Source: UBA1764 sp045642565 (GTDB lineage Bacteria; Bacillota; Clostridia; Peptostreptococcales; Anaerovoracaceae). From it: a stretch of DNA of 64,000 nucleotides. The position numbers and the translations under genes are program-made. Positions 41,318 through 51,423 of this stretch are shown piece after piece; the first letter of the stretch is position 1; every line of letters starts with the position of its first letter. The stretch covers positions 1-64,000 of the forward strand of contig JAZUJE010000022.1 in the NCBI GenBank assembly GCA_045642565.1, read 5' to 3'. The notes under the pieces were generated by a model. The model worked only from the letters and a program-made list of their open reading frames with translations, had not been told where the DNA came from and did no database searches.

Positions 41318-42211
41318 TTACCCCTCAAAAATACTTGATGCAAACTCAGCAGCATCAAAGGACTTTAAATCGTCCATACCTTCTCCTAACCCAATGTATT
41401 TAACCGGCAAGTCGAATTCATCACTAATTGTAACAACTATGCCCCCTTTTGCAGTACCGTCCATTTTGGTAAGTACTATTCCGGAAAGATCTGTAACCTC
41501 TCCAAATTCTTTTGCTTGCGAAATTGCATTTTTACCAGTGGTTGCATCGAGGACTAAAAGCACTTCCCTATTTGCTTCTGGAAACTCCCTATCAATCACC
41601 TTATACATTTTTGCAAGCTCTGCCATTAAATTTTTCTTATTCTGCAATCTTCCGGCAGTGTCACAAATAACAACATCCATGGCTTTTGCTTTTGCAGATT
41701 GCATACCATCAAAAATAACAGCTGAAGGGTCTGCCCCCTCTTTATGTTTAATTACAGGAACGCCTAATCTTTCACCCCAAATCGATAATTGTTCTGCAGC
41801 TGCAGCCCTAAATGTATCAGCAGCAACCAGCATCACGCTTTTACCTTCATTTTTAAGCATATGTGCTATCTTGGCGATACTTGTTGTTTTGCCAACGCCG
41901 TTAACGCCTATCATAAGGATTACAAGCGGGGTCTTTTCTGAAAGTTTATTACGTTCGCCCTTGTCCAGCATGGATGCGACAATAGATTTAATCTGATCTT
42001 TGACTGCATCAGCATCGCGCAATCTATCGTGTCTGATGCTATCACGCAGGCTATCTGTAATTTTCATTGTTGTGTCCATTCCTATGTCAGAAGAGATAAG
42101 CACTTCTTCAAGTTCATCTATCATCTCTTCGTCAGGCTTTGGCCTAAGAAGAATTACATCTCCTATATTTTGTGCCAAATTACCAAAGAATGATTTTTTA
42201 TTTCCAAACAT
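41318..42211 (-). CDS. ftsY: Signal recognition particle receptor FtsY
   Basis: A 297-residue SRP-receptor GTPase: a short N domain, then the NG domain with GVNGVGKTTSIAKIA (G1), DTFRAAAAEQL, DTAGRLQNKKNLMAEL (G3) and TKMDGTAKGG (G4). It docks ribosome-SRP complexes at the membrane for co-translational insertion. The acidic A domain of E. coli FtsY is missing, as usual in Gram-positives. It starts 2 nt after the smc stop codon. Confidence 0.96.
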   Translation of the reverse strand: MFGNKKSFFGNLAQNIGDVILLRPKPDEEMIDELEEVLISSDIGMDTTMKITDSLRDSIRHDRLRDADAVKDQIKSIVASMLDKGERNKLSEKTPLVILMIGVNGVGKTTSIAKIAHMLKNEGKSVMLVAADTFRAAAAEQLSIWGERLGVPVIKHKEGADPSAVIFDGMQSAKAKAMDVVICDTAGRLQNKKNLMAELAKMYKVIDREFPEANREVLLVLDATTGKNAISQAKEFGEVTDLSGIVLTKMDGTAKGGIVVTISDEFDLPVKYIGLGEGMDDLKSFDAAEFASSIFEG

Positions 42212-42213
42212 AA

Positions 42214-45150
42214 TTAAATTTCAAATTCGTCTCCAAGACGTAGTGAAAGCACTTGAGTGATACCATGCTCCGGCATTGTAATTCCATAAAGAGCATCTGC
42301 ATATTCCATAGTTGCCTTCTGGTGAGTAATAAGTGCAAATTGCGTTGTGCCAAATTCTGAAAGATATTCTGCAAATCTATCAATATTTGCTTCATCAAGA
42401 GCAGCTTCAACCTCGTCAAGAATACAGAATGGAGTAGGTTTTGCTTTAAGAACAGCAAACATCAATGCTATTGCAGTCATTGTCTTTTCACCACCCGAGA
42501 GAAGCTTCATATTTTGCAGTTTCTTTCCTGGTGGTTGAGCCTCAATTTCAATGCTTGTTTCAAGTGGATTTTCAGGATCTTCCATTGTAAGTCTTGCATG
42601 TCCACCATTAAACAACTGTGTAAATATACTTTCAAAGTTTTCACAAACGGCTTCAAAGCTTTCTTTAAATTTGAGCTTAATAGTGCTATCCATATCTGAA
42701 ATAACAGCATTAAGTTCTTCGATTGCTTTGTTTATATCTTCACGCTGAGCTGTTAAGAACTCATAGCGTTCACTAACTTGTTTATATTCTTCAATCGAAC
42801 CGACATTAACATCGCCCAGCTCACGCATTCTTGCGCGATATTCTCTGCTTTCTTTTAAAGCTCTCGAGAATACGAAGTCCGGATCAACAAGTTCTTCGGC
42901 CTGAGCATATGAAATTTCAAATTCATCCCAAAGTTTTTCTTTAAGAGATTCTGTTTGAGTTTCAAATCTTGCCATTCTGATATCTGCATCATGACGTTTT
43001 GATTGGATATCATAAAGTCTGCTTTCTTCTTCAACTCTCTTTTCTTCAAGAGCATTAGTCGCATCAAGATCAGATTTTCTTGATTCGATAGCGGCATCAA
43101 TCGAGGCTTGAATAGCCTGTCTTTCAGCTTCCTTATCAGCCATAGCTTGAACTGCAGTTTCTGCAAATGCAGCAATTTCAGATTTTTGAATCTCAACATC
43201 GTCAAGACCTTTGAGTGTAGCATTCTTATCTGCCTCGAGATCTTTAAGAGATTGCATAAAGCGAGCTTCAAGATCTTTACTTCCCTGAGCTCTAACAAGT
43301 GCATTAGACTCTGCAAGTCTTGCCGCAGTTTCATCTTCACGAGCTGTAGCAAGCTTTTCTCTAAGGCCATCCAGCTCGGCCACTTCTTTGGCTGCGACTT
43401 CAATATCGATAGATAGCTGATCAAGTTCAGCCTTCCTGCTTAAAATATTACCGACTGTACTCTTTAAGCTTCCGCCAGTGATTGCTCCGGCAGCATTAAT
43501 TACTTCACCTTCGAGAGTAACAGCCTTATATGGACCAGGATTCGACTTGGTCATATTGATTGCATCATCAAGCGTTTTGCAAATAACAACTCTATTAAGT
43601 ACATAATCTACAACAACCTGAACATCGCCTTTGCATCTAACCATATTTGATGCAAGCCCCATAAAGCCCGGGCAATTCTCTAAATCATCTATATCTAATG
43701 CTTTTTGAGGATGAAGATTGTCAATAGGCAAGAAAGTTAAACGTCCTGCCTGATTGCGTTTCAATATTTCTATTGCTGATTTTGCAACTCTATCATTTTC
43801 GCAAACAATGTTTTGCAATTTACCGCCGAGGACGGTTTCAATTGCTACTTCACAACCCTTAGGAACAATAAGAAGATCACCAAGAACCCCACTTACTCCA
43901 TTAAGCTTCTGATTCATCATAAATCTTACGCTTCCATTGTAACCTTCGTAAGATTTTTCAAGTTCTTCTAACAAATGAGCTCTTGCAACCATACGGTTGT
44001 AATTTAATCTGATTTCTTCAGATTGAGCAATCTTTTGTTCACATTCAACCACAACATTGTGCTTTTCAGCAACAAGTGCAGCAGCGGCATTCATTTCTTC
44101 TTGAACAGCAACACCAGCAGTTTGTGCAGCTTGTGCATTAGCCGTTTCTCTTGCAAGTTTTTCTTCTATTGTTGCAAGCTCGGTCGTAAGTCTTTCGTGC
44201 TCGCGATCAAGACTCGATTTACGTTCTTCGTTTAGTTCTGTTCGACTTGAAATAAAATGCAACTCATCAGATTTTTCCATCAACTGAGTACGAAGAGCCT
44301 CAAGTTCTTCCTCGAGCTTTGCTGAATTTTCTCTGGCAAGCTTAAGTTTTTCATCAATTTCATTTCTATTGTGTTTGCACTCTTCAATAGCCTTATCAAG
44401 CTCTGAGACTTCAGTAACAACAGCAGCACTTTTTTCTTCTGCCTGTTCTATATTTTTAAGAATTACATTGATTTCTACTTTGCGATACTTATCTCTGATA
44501 TCTAAGTATTCTGTTGCTTTTTCAGATTCTGATTTTAATGTGCCTATTCTACCTTCTATTTCATGAACGATATCATTTACTCTCGACAAATTGTTATTTG
44601 CACTTTCAAGTTTTCGCTCAGCTTCATTTTTCTTAGTTCTGTACTTAACAATTCCGGCAGCCTCTTCGAAAATTTCACGACGGCTATCCATTTTGTTGTC
44701 AATGATATCTGAAATCTTACCCTGTCCAATGATAGAGTAGCCTTCTACACCGATGCCGGTATCCATAATAAGTTCGCGAATATCACGAAGTCTACAAGGA
44801 GTTTTATTAATCAGATATTCAGACTCTCCACTTCTGTACATACGGCGAGTAATTCCGACTTCATCAAATTCAATCGGAAGTTCATGGTCTGAATTATCAA
44901 TTACTAAAGTAACTTCTGCCATACCCTTTGGTTTTCTGTTCTGAGTACCGGAAAAAATAACTTCTTCCATCTTTCCGCCTCTGAGCATCTTTGGAGATTG
45001 TTCTCCAAGCACCCACCTAATAGCATCGGAAATATTTGATTTTCCGGATCCGTTTGGACCTACAATACAAGTAATACCATCAGTAAAATCAATAGTTACT
45101 GGGTCTGCAAATGATTTAAATCCGTTCAGTTCAATTCTTTTAAAATGCAT
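42214..45150 (-). CDS. smc: Chromosome partition protein SMC with shortened arms
   Basis: A 978-residue condensin ATPase; Bacillus SMC is about 1190. The Walker A head is at the N-terminus (CIVGPNGSGKSNI, residues 28-40). The hinge spans about 400-570. The C-terminal head has LSGGEKTMTAIALMFA (signature) and FCILDEVEAALDEAN (Walker B). Both head halves and the hinge look complete. The missing ~200 residues come about equally from the two coiled-coil arms (each ~230 instead of ~330). SMC with ScpAB extrudes loops and compacts chromosomes. The rnc-smc-ftsY order is conserved. Confidence 0.95.
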   Translation of the reverse strand: MHFKRIELNGFKSFADPVTIDFTDGITCIVGPNGSGKSNISDAIRWVLGEQSPKMLRGGKMEEVIFSGTQNRKPKGMAEVTLVIDNSDHELPIEFDEVGITRRMYRSGESEYLINKTPCRLRDIRELIMDTGIGVEGYSIIGQGKISDIIDNKMDSRREIFEEAAGIVKYRTKKNEAERKLESANNNLSRVNDIVHEIEGRIGTLKSESEKATEYLDIRDKYRKVEINVILKNIEQAEEKSAAVVTEVSELDKAIEECKHNRNEIDEKLKLARENSAKLEEELEALRTQLMEKSDELHFISSRTELNEERKSSLDREHERLTTELATIEEKLARETANAQAAQTAGVAVQEEMNAAAALVAEKHNVVVECEQKIAQSEEIRLNYNRMVARAHLLEELEKSYEGYNGSVRFMMNQKLNGVSGVLGDLLIVPKGCEVAIETVLGGKLQNIVCENDRVAKSAIEILKRNQAGRLTFLPIDNLHPQKALDIDDLENCPGFMGLASNMVRCKGDVQVVVDYVLNRVVICKTLDDAINMTKSNPGPYKAVTLEGEVINAAGAITGGSLKSTVGNILSRKAELDQLSIDIEVAAKEVAELDGLREKLATAREDETAARLAESNALVRAQGSKDLEARFMQSLKDLEADKNATLKGLDDVEIQKSEIAAFAETAVQAMADKEAERQAIQASIDAAIESRKSDLDATNALEEKRVEEESRLYDIQSKRHDADIRMARFETQTESLKEKLWDEFEISYAQAEELVDPDFVFSRALKESREYRARMRELGDVNVGSIEEYKQVSERYEFLTAQREDINKAIEELNAVISDMDSTIKLKFKESFEAVCENFESIFTQLFNGGHARLTMEDPENPLETSIEIEAQPPGKKLQNMKLLSGGEKTMTAIALMFAVLKAKPTPFCILDEVEAALDEANIDRFAEYLSEFGTTQFALITHQKATMEYADALYGITMPEHGITQVLSLRLGDEFEI

Positions 45151-45834
45151 CTATAAACCTTTCAGCGCAGCTTCTGCCGCATTCGTTTGTGCTTCTTTTT
45201 TACTCTTACCCTGGCCTTCGCCTATTTGTTTTCCATCTACACAAACCGAGAATCTAAAGCTTTTGTCATGATCTGGGCCTTCTTCAGAGAGAAGCTTGTA
45301 CTCAATTGCACACGGCCCAACAGCTTGCAATTTTTCTTGAAGCACTGTTTTGCTATCACGAGGAAGTTTTCCGGCCTCGGCATCATCAATAGCTTCTTTA
45401 AAAAGTCTCTTAATTACTTCACTAGCGGCATTAAAGCCGGAATCAATATATATTGCCGCAATAATTGCTTCAACACAATCTGCAATTATGCTATCACGAT
45501 TCCTTCCGCCACTATGTTCTTCTCCTCGTCCAAGAAGAAGGTATTTATAAAAACCATATTCCTTACTAATCTTAGCTAAGCTTTTTTCGCATACTATTGA
45601 AGCCCTTAGTTTTGTAAGTTCTCCTTCAGCTTTGTCTGACTCGCTTTGAAAAAGAATAATGCTGATAACCATATTTAAAACGGCATCACCAAGAAATTCC
45701 ATTCGCTCATTATCACGAGCAGCATCGCCAAGCATTTCGTTAGCATACGAACTATGTGTTACAGCTTGAACCAGTAAGCTTTTGTTCTTAAATTGGTAAC
45801 CTAAAATTTTTTCAAGTCCACTAAGTTCTAACAT
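45151..45834 (-). CDS. rnc: Ribonuclease III
   Basis: A 227-residue double-strand-specific endoribonuclease. The catalytic signature is NERMEFLGDAVLNMV (about residues 41-55), with DCVEAIIAAIYIDSGF as the second metal-site region. A C-terminal double-stranded-RNA-binding domain ends GKSKKEAQTNAAEAAL. It processes rRNA precursors. It starts directly after the valS stop codon and abuts smc. Confidence 0.96.
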   Translation of the reverse strand: MLELSGLEKILGYQFKNKSLLVQAVTHSSYANEMLGDAARDNERMEFLGDAVLNMVISIILFQSESDKAEGELTKLRASIVCEKSLAKISKEYGFYKYLLLGRGEEHSGGRNRDSIIADCVEAIIAAIYIDSGFNAASEVIKRLFKEAIDDAEAGKLPRDSKTVLQEKLQAVGPCAIEYKLLSEEGPDHDKSFRFSVCVDGKQIGEGQGKSKKEAQTNAAEAALKGL

Positions 45835-48495
45835 TTATTTCAACTTTGCCTCAACCTGAGGAATTCTTTCTAATGTCTTTTCAAGCATGTCTTTATAATT
45901 TACAAGCTTTGTTTTTTCCGCCTCGATAACATCTGCCGGAGCCTTACTTGTAAACTTTTCATTATTCAGCTTGCCTTCTGCACGAGCAACTTCTGATTCA
46001 AGTCTTTTCTTCTCTTTAAGAAGTCTTTCATATTCGGCTTTGTAATCAAGAAGCTCATCCATAGGAACATAAATTGTAACACCAGGCAGCGTTGCCGACA
46101 TTGCCTCATCAACCTGTTCGTCAACAAAACTAATTTCGGTTACATTAGCTTGAGCTTTGATGTAATTTGATCCGGCTTCTACAACGGCTCTATCATCAGC
46201 CTTAATAAATGCATGCAGCTTCTTTGAAGGAGCAGCCTCTACTTCAGCTCTGATATTTCTAATAGATTTGATAATATCCATAGCTGTTTCAAGAACTTTA
46301 ACATCTTCAGCATAATTTAAATTCTTATCAAATACCGGCCATGACTCAAGCATCAAGAATTGTTTAGAAGCTTCAGCTTTTGGTAAGAAGCTCCAAATTT
46401 CTTCTGTTATGAATGGCATAAACGGGTGTAAAAGTTTAAGTAAAGTCTTAAGTGCATATACAAGTGCACATCTTGCGCTTGCCTTTTCTTCATCTGTCCC
46501 ATTCCAAAGTCTTGGCTTGATAAGTTCAATATACCAATCGCAGAAATTATTCCAGATTAAATCATTGATTTTCTGTGAAGCTAAAGCAAATTCAAATTTT
46601 TCCATATTATTAGTAATTTCAGCTGTAGCTTCATTAAGAGTTGACATCATCCAGCGATCTTCTGCTGTATATTTAGCAGTATTTTCGGTAGCAATAGGAA
46701 GCCAATTTCCTTCTTCGTCTTTAAGATTCATGATTGCAAATCTACTTGCATTCCAAAGCTTGTTTGCGAAGTTTCGTGCAGCTTCGATTTTTTCAGTCGA
46801 AAACCTTAAATCATTACCAGGACTGATATTATTAAGAAGCATAAATCTTAATGCATCTGCTCCGTAATTATCGATAATCTCAAGAGGATCAATGCCATTT
46901 CCTAAAGATTTTGACATTTTTCTTCCTTGCGAATCACGAACGAGTCCATGAATAAGTACATGCTTAAACGGAGCACTACCCATTTCCTCGATTGAGCTGA
47001 AAATCATTCTTGCAACCCAGAAGAAAATAATATCGTATCCCGTTACAAGAACGGATGTTGGATAATACTTTTTAAGATCTGCAGTATCGTTCGGCCATCC
47101 AAGTGTTGAGAAAGGCCAAAGCGCAGAGCTAAACCATGTATCTAATACATCCTCATCTTGATGGAATTTTGTGCATCCGCATTTTGGACATTTTTCCGGA
47201 GTGTCTTTTGCAACGACCATTTCTCCGCAATCTTCACAATAGTAAGCAGGGATTCTATGTCCCCACCAAAGCTGTCTTGAAATGCACCAATCTTTAATAT
47301 CTTCCATCCAGTGATAATATGTCTTATCAAATCTTTCAGGAACAAAGCTTGTCTCGCCTTTTCTTACAGCCTCAATAGCAGGTTCTGCCAGCGGCTTCAT
47401 TTTTACGAACCACTGTTCTGAAATTCTTGGTTCAACAACATTGTGGCAACGATAACATTCTCCGGCAGGAATAACCATATCTTCTGTCTTAACAAGGAAT
47501 CCGGCTGCATCAAGGTCGTTAACCCAATTCTTTCTGCATTCGTATCTATCCTGGCCTTGATATTTTCCGGCAAGAGCTGTCATCTTTGCATGTTCATCAA
47601 TGCATTCTAAAATTTCCAAACCATGTCTTTGACCTACTTCAAAATCGTTAGGATCTGCAGAAGGAGTAATTTTTACCGCACCTGTGCCTTTTTCAGGATC
47701 AGGATATGGATCTGCAATAATAGGAATTTCTCTTCCGACAAGTGGAAGTATAACCTTTGTACCAACGAGTTTTATATATCTTTCGTCATCAGGGTTTACC
47801 GCAATAGCCACATCGGCAAACATAGTTTCAGGTCTTGATGTAGCAACAACAATACCTTCACTTCCGTCTGCACCAGGGTATCTAAAGTACCAGTATTTTC
47901 CTTGATGGTCGACATGTTCAACTTCAATATCTGATAAAGCAGATCCGCAAATCGGACACCAGTTGATAAGTCTGCTTCCCTTATAAATTAATCCCTTGTT
48001 GTATAATTTAATAAAATGTTCTTTTACTGCTTGGTTGCAGCCTTCATCCATAGTAAAGCGCTCACGGCTCCAATCGCATGAAGAACCAAGCTTCTTTTGC
48101 TGAAGATTAATTCTATTTCCATATTGTTCTTTCCACGCCCATGCACGTTTTAAGAACTCTTCTCTGCCAATGTCTTCTTTTTCCTTGCCCTCTTCTTCGC
48201 GAAGCTTTTCAACAACCTTTACTTCGGTTGCAATGCTTGCATGATCTGTCCCAGGAAGCCAAAGAGCGGCATATCCTTGCATTCTCTTAAATCTAATAAG
48301 AACATCTTGAAGCGTCCCATCCATCGCATGCCCCATGTGGAGCTGACCTGTAATATTTGGAGGCGGCATAACAATCGTAAATGGATCAGAATCAGGATTT
48401 ACCTCTGGACGAAAAGCATTTGCTTTTTCCCATTCACCATAGATTCTGTCTTCAAATTGTTTAGGATCATAATTTTTTGCTAAGTTTTGTTCCAT
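45835..48495 (-). CDS. valS: Valyl-tRNA synthetase
   Basis: An 886-residue class I synthetase. The HIGH motif is present as PPPNITGQLHMGHA and the KMSKS motif as GRKMSKSLGNGIDP. The editing domain (VVATSRPETMFADVAIAVNPDD) and the C-terminal coiled-coil arm typical of ValRS are present. The zinc-type cysteines in YYCEDCGEMV...KCPKCGC are intact. It is the first gene of valS-rnc-smc-ftsY-pbp. No T-box fits in the roughly 100-nt upstream spacer. The ribosome site is weak. Confidence 0.97.
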   Translation of the reverse strand: MEQNLAKNYDPKQFEDRIYGEWEKANAFRPEVNPDSDPFTIVMPPPNITGQLHMGHAMDGTLQDVLIRFKRMQGYAALWLPGTDHASIATEVKVVEKLREEEGKEKEDIGREEFLKRAWAWKEQYGNRINLQQKKLGSSCDWSRERFTMDEGCNQAVKEHFIKLYNKGLIYKGSRLINWCPICGSALSDIEVEHVDHQGKYWYFRYPGADGSEGIVVATSRPETMFADVAIAVNPDDERYIKLVGTKVILPLVGREIPIIADPYPDPEKGTGAVKITPSADPNDFEVGQRHGLEILECIDEHAKMTALAGKYQGQDRYECRKNWVNDLDAAGFLVKTEDMVIPAGECYRCHNVVEPRISEQWFVKMKPLAEPAIEAVRKGETSFVPERFDKTYYHWMEDIKDWCISRQLWWGHRIPAYYCEDCGEMVVAKDTPEKCPKCGCTKFHQDEDVLDTWFSSALWPFSTLGWPNDTADLKKYYPTSVLVTGYDIIFFWVARMIFSSIEEMGSAPFKHVLIHGLVRDSQGRKMSKSLGNGIDPLEIIDNYGADALRFMLLNNISPGNDLRFSTEKIEAARNFANKLWNASRFAIMNLKDEEGNWLPIATENTAKYTAEDRWMMSTLNEATAEITNNMEKFEFALASQKINDLIWNNFCDWYIELIKPRLWNGTDEEKASARCALVYALKTLLKLLHPFMPFITEEIWSFLPKAEASKQFLMLESWPVFDKNLNYAEDVKVLETAMDIIKSIRNIRAEVEAAPSKKLHAFIKADDRAVVEAGSNYIKAQANVTEISFVDEQVDEAMSATLPGVTIYVPMDELLDYKAEYERLLKEKKRLESEVARAEGKLNNEKFTSKAPADVIEAEKTKLVNYKDMLEKTLERIPQVEAKLK

Positions 48496-48563
48496 AATTT
48501 TTTAAATCTTTTTCTTTCAATACAAAATTTGCATGCCTAAATTTGGACATACTATAACATCTA

Positions 48564-48592
48564 ATTATAACCTAAAAACCATATTAAAACAA
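48564..48592 (-). promoter_or_regulatory. Promoter of valS-rnc-smc-ftsY-pbp
   Basis: TTGTTT (48592-48587), a 17-nt spacer and TATAAT (48569-48564) on the minus strand. The -35 touches the last bases of the livF terminator hairpin. A leader of about 60 nt would precede valS. Confidence 0.65.
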
Positions 48593-48617
48593 GGGACTCA
48601 GCACCGCTGAATCCCTT
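48591..48617 (-). terminator. Terminator of the liv operon
   Basis: AAGGGA-x-TCAGC and GCTGA-x-TCCCTT pair into a hairpin with one mismatch and a 3-4-nt loop, followed on the minus strand by GTTTT. It lies 18 nt after the livF stop codon. Confidence 0.75.
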
Positions 48618-48635
48618 GAAATTTCAAGCTTTTAA

Positions 48636-49352
48636 CTATTTTTGTTTTCCCAAATATGCTTCTTTTATTGCCTCGTCTGCAAGAAGCTGCAAACCAGTAC
48701 CGGTTTTTGTGATTCTTCCGGTTTCAAGCACATACGCCCTATCCGCAACCTTAAGAGCCATATTAGCGTTCTGCTCGACTAAAAGTACGGTTACGCCGTT
48801 GGCATTAATAGTTTTGATAATATCAAAAATATCACGAACAACCAGTGGTGCAAGCCCTAATGAAGGTTCATCGAGCATAAGAAGCTTTGGTTTTGCCATC
48901 AATGCACGCCCTACGGCTAACATCTGTTGTTCACCTCCGGAAAGAGTTCCACCCTCTTGCCATGAACGTTCTTTAAGTCTTGGGAACAATTCATATACCC
49001 ATTCTATATCTTCAGACAAGTTGTCTTTTCTGGTATATGCCCCAACTTTAAGATTCTCTTCAACTGTAAGGTCTGGGAAAATTTTTCTTCCTTCAGGAGA
49101 CATTGTTATTCCACGCTGAACAATTGCTGTAGGGCCCTTATCCGAAATAATTTCATGCTCAAATTCAATTGTCCCGGAGCTTGGTTTTACAATTCCGGAA
49201 ATTGTTCTAAGTGTAGAACTTTTTCCGGCACCGTTAGCACCAATCAAAGTTACAATTTCTCCTTCAAGAACATCAAAAGATATACCTTTTACAGCTTCAA
49301 TACCGCCATAATTAACCTTAAGGTCTTTTATACTTAAAATTGTATTACTCAT
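48636..49352 (-). CDS. livF: Branched-chain amino-acid ABC transporter ATPase LivF
   Basis: A 238-residue ABC ATPase: LIGANGAGKSSTLRTI (Walker A), LSGGEQQMLAVGRALM (signature) and LLMLDEPSLGLAPLV (Walker B; the SLGLAP sequence is typical of LivF). It pairs with LivG to drive uptake of leucine, isoleucine and valine or related amino acids. It overlaps livG by 8 nt. Confidence 0.95.
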   Translation of the reverse strand: MSNTILSIKDLKVNYGGIEAVKGISFDVLEGEIVTLIGANGAGKSSTLRTISGIVKPSSGTIEFEHEIISDKGPTAIVQRGITMSPEGRKIFPDLTVEENLKVGAYTRKDNLSEDIEWVYELFPRLKERSWQEGGTLSGGEQQMLAVGRALMAKPKLLMLDEPSLGLAPLVVRDIFDIIKTINANGVTVLLVEQNANMALKVADRAYVLETGRITKTGTGLQLLADEAIKEAYLGKQK

Positions 49353-50190
49353 CAGCTACCCCCAGATATGCATCGATAACTCTTTGGTTAGACTGAATTT
49401 CTGCAGGGATGCCTTCGGCAATCTCACTACCGAAATCGATTACATAAATATAATCTGCAATGCCCATTACAAGATCCATATGATGCTCTATTAAGAGAAT
49501 AGTAAGATTATATTTATCTCTAATCTGTCTAATAAAGTCCGCAAGCTCTTGGGTCTCCTGAGGATTCATTCCTGCAGCAGGCTCATCCAAAAGCAAGAGT
49601 GTAGGATCTGTTGCCAAAGCTCTGGCAATTTCAAGTCTTCTTTGCAAACCATATGGAAGAGATGTAGCAAGCTCATCTTTGTATTTATCGAGTCCTTGTT
49701 CAACAAGAAGAGCCATAGTTTCTTCTCTCATTCTCGCCTCTTCTTTTGCGTTGAGACGGAATGTTGCAGAGAATACACTCTGTTTTGCTCTCATATGTTT
49801 TGCAATAAGTACATTATCAAAAACTGTCATAGATTTAAACAGTCTGATATTTTGAAATGTTCTTGCTATACCAAGTTTAGTAATTTCATCAGGATTGTGA
49901 TGAATTATTCTACGACTTTTATAAAGTTCTGCATTCCATCCTTTATAATTTTTAGCTACTTTGCCAACCGGATGCGAACAAACAATAGGCTTTGCATTGA
50001 ACTTAACAACGCCATTAGTTGGTTGATACACCCCTGTTATGCAGTTAAACGCTGTTGTTTTACCTGCTCCGTTAGGGCCGATTAAAGCAACAATCTGATT
50101 TGCCTTAACATCAAGACATAAGTTATTTACAGCAACAACGCCACCAAATTGCATTGTTACATTTTCAACATGGAGAACCGACTTAGCCAT
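49345..50190 (-). CDS. livG: Branched-chain amino-acid ABC transporter ATPase LivG
   Basis: A 281-residue ABC ATPase with ALIGPNGAGKTTAFNCITGVYQPT, LGIARTFQNIRLFKSMTVFDNV and LLLLDEPAAGMNPQET, all LivG hallmarks. An insertion of about 30 residues after the P-loop region (positions ~65-100) is larger than in E. coli LivG but common in Firmicutes. It overlaps livM by 8 nt. Confidence 0.95.
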   Translation of the reverse strand: MAKSVLHVENVTMQFGGVVAVNNLCLDVKANQIVALIGPNGAGKTTAFNCITGVYQPTNGVVKFNAKPIVCSHPVGKVAKNYKGWNAELYKSRRIIHHNPDEITKLGIARTFQNIRLFKSMTVFDNVLIAKHMRAKQSVFSATFRLNAKEEARMREETMALLVEQGLDKYKDELATSLPYGLQRRLEIARALATDPTLLLLDEPAAGMNPQETQELADFIRQIRDKYNLTILLIEHHMDLVMGIADYIYVIDFGSEIAEGIPAEIQSNQRVIDAYLGVADE

Positions 50191-51412
50191 TTGCGCCCTC
50201 CTTTACTGCTGCCTTCTCAGCCTTCTTTGCCAAGCGTTTAGCTCGGCCCCTTGCAAACGATATCTCTTTATCTCCCATAATTCCTGTACGGAAGAAGAGT
50301 ACAATAATCATAATAACGACTGAGAAGAATACCATTCTGAATCCGTTTCTAAGAAGCGGAAGTTTGAATGTTCCAATATAAGTTTCGCTATCTAAGAATC
50401 TAAGCCACCATTCCGAACAAGATACATATAGAAGTGTTGCGAGGCAAGATCCTGAAATTGAACCGATGCCACCAATTACAACTATAAGTAAAATTTCATA
50501 TGTCATGGTTGATGTATAAACCTTTGCTTGTGCATTAGATGCATACATTGCAAAGAGAGCTCCTCCGACTCCGGCAAAGAAAGAACTGATTACAAATGAC
50601 ATCATCTTATGTTTTGCAAGATTTATTCCCATTGCTTCAGCAGCAATTTCATCATCACGAATAGCTTTAAATGCACGGCCATAACTTGAATTAACAAGAA
50701 GAACAATAAGGCCGATAGAAATAGCAGCAATTACAAATGGGAAGAAAGTTGAAAGATAAAATACAACTTTTCCACCAACTTTAATATTAAAGCTTGTAAA
50801 TGTTGGGAAGCTCTTAATCATATTAGCGCCATTTGTAACAGGACCAAGTGCCTGCCATTGGAAAATAGCTCTAAGTATTTCAGCAAATCCCAGGGTTGCA
50901 ATCGCAAGATAATCACTCTTGAGTTTAAGAACCGGAAGTCCGATAAGATATGCAAAGAATGCTGCTACCAAACCGGCTGCAATAATAGCGATTATTACTG
51001 CAAGAACCATGCTTATTGCACCATTGACTCCGGTTGTTCCTATCAGTTTACCAAGCAAATCTTGTATAGAATACTTTAACGCAGAGCCACCATACAAATA
51101 GTAAACTGCATCCTTGTTTTCTGCCGGAACTGATAAAATTGCATAAGTATATGCGCCAAGAAGCATAAAGCCAGCCTGGCCCAAACTGAAAAGTCCTGTG
51201 AAACCATTAAGTAAGTTCATTGATACTGCAACCAATGAATAAACCGCGGTTTTCTTAAGAACCGTAAATAACTGACTTGTTGGTTTTAATATTGCAGGAA
51301 CATTAGGAACAAATAAAGATATGTTCTCAAGTGCCAATATAATAATTAAAACCAAAAGAATAAATGCTACCACGCCTAAAGAGGTTTTCTTTTTTGTATT
51401 GTCTTTTAACAT
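50183..51412 (-). CDS. livM: Branched-chain amino-acid ABC transporter permease LivM
   Basis: A 409-residue permease. It has about nine hydrophobic segments, the NLLNGFTGLFSLGQAGFMLLGAY region and the EAMGINLAKHKMMSFVISSFFAGVGGALFA coupling region of LivM. An extra loop of about 45 residues (near 95-140) separates early helices. The C-terminus is lysine/arginine-rich and cytoplasmic. It partners LivH. Confidence 0.93.
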   Translation of the reverse strand: MLKDNTKKKTSLGVVAFILLVLIIILALENISLFVPNVPAILKPTSQLFTVLKKTAVYSLVAVSMNLLNGFTGLFSLGQAGFMLLGAYTYAILSVPAENKDAVYYLYGGSALKYSIQDLLGKLIGTTGVNGAISMVLAVIIAIIAAGLVAAFFAYLIGLPVLKLKSDYLAIATLGFAEILRAIFQWQALGPVTNGANMIKSFPTFTSFNIKVGGKVVFYLSTFFPFVIAAISIGLIVLLVNSSYGRAFKAIRDDEIAAEAMGINLAKHKMMSFVISSFFAGVGGALFAMYASNAQAKVYTSTMTYEILLIVVIGGIGSISGSCLATLLYVSCSEWWLRFLDSETYIGTFKLPLLRNGFRMVFFSVVIMIIVLFFRTGIMGDKEISFARGRAKRLAKKAEKAAVKEGANG

Positions 51413-51423
51413 TTCAAACCTCC

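Noticed and set aside
42855..43424. A 189-codon same-strand frame inside smc
   Set aside because: A shifted-frame shadow of the coiled-coil region, with leucine/lysine-biased nonsense composition and no ribosome site.
48496..48600. A T-box riboswitch upstream of valS, common in Firmicutes
   Set aside because: Only about 100 nt separate valS from the liv terminator, there is no antiterminator/terminator pair and no TGGNACC-like T-box sequence.
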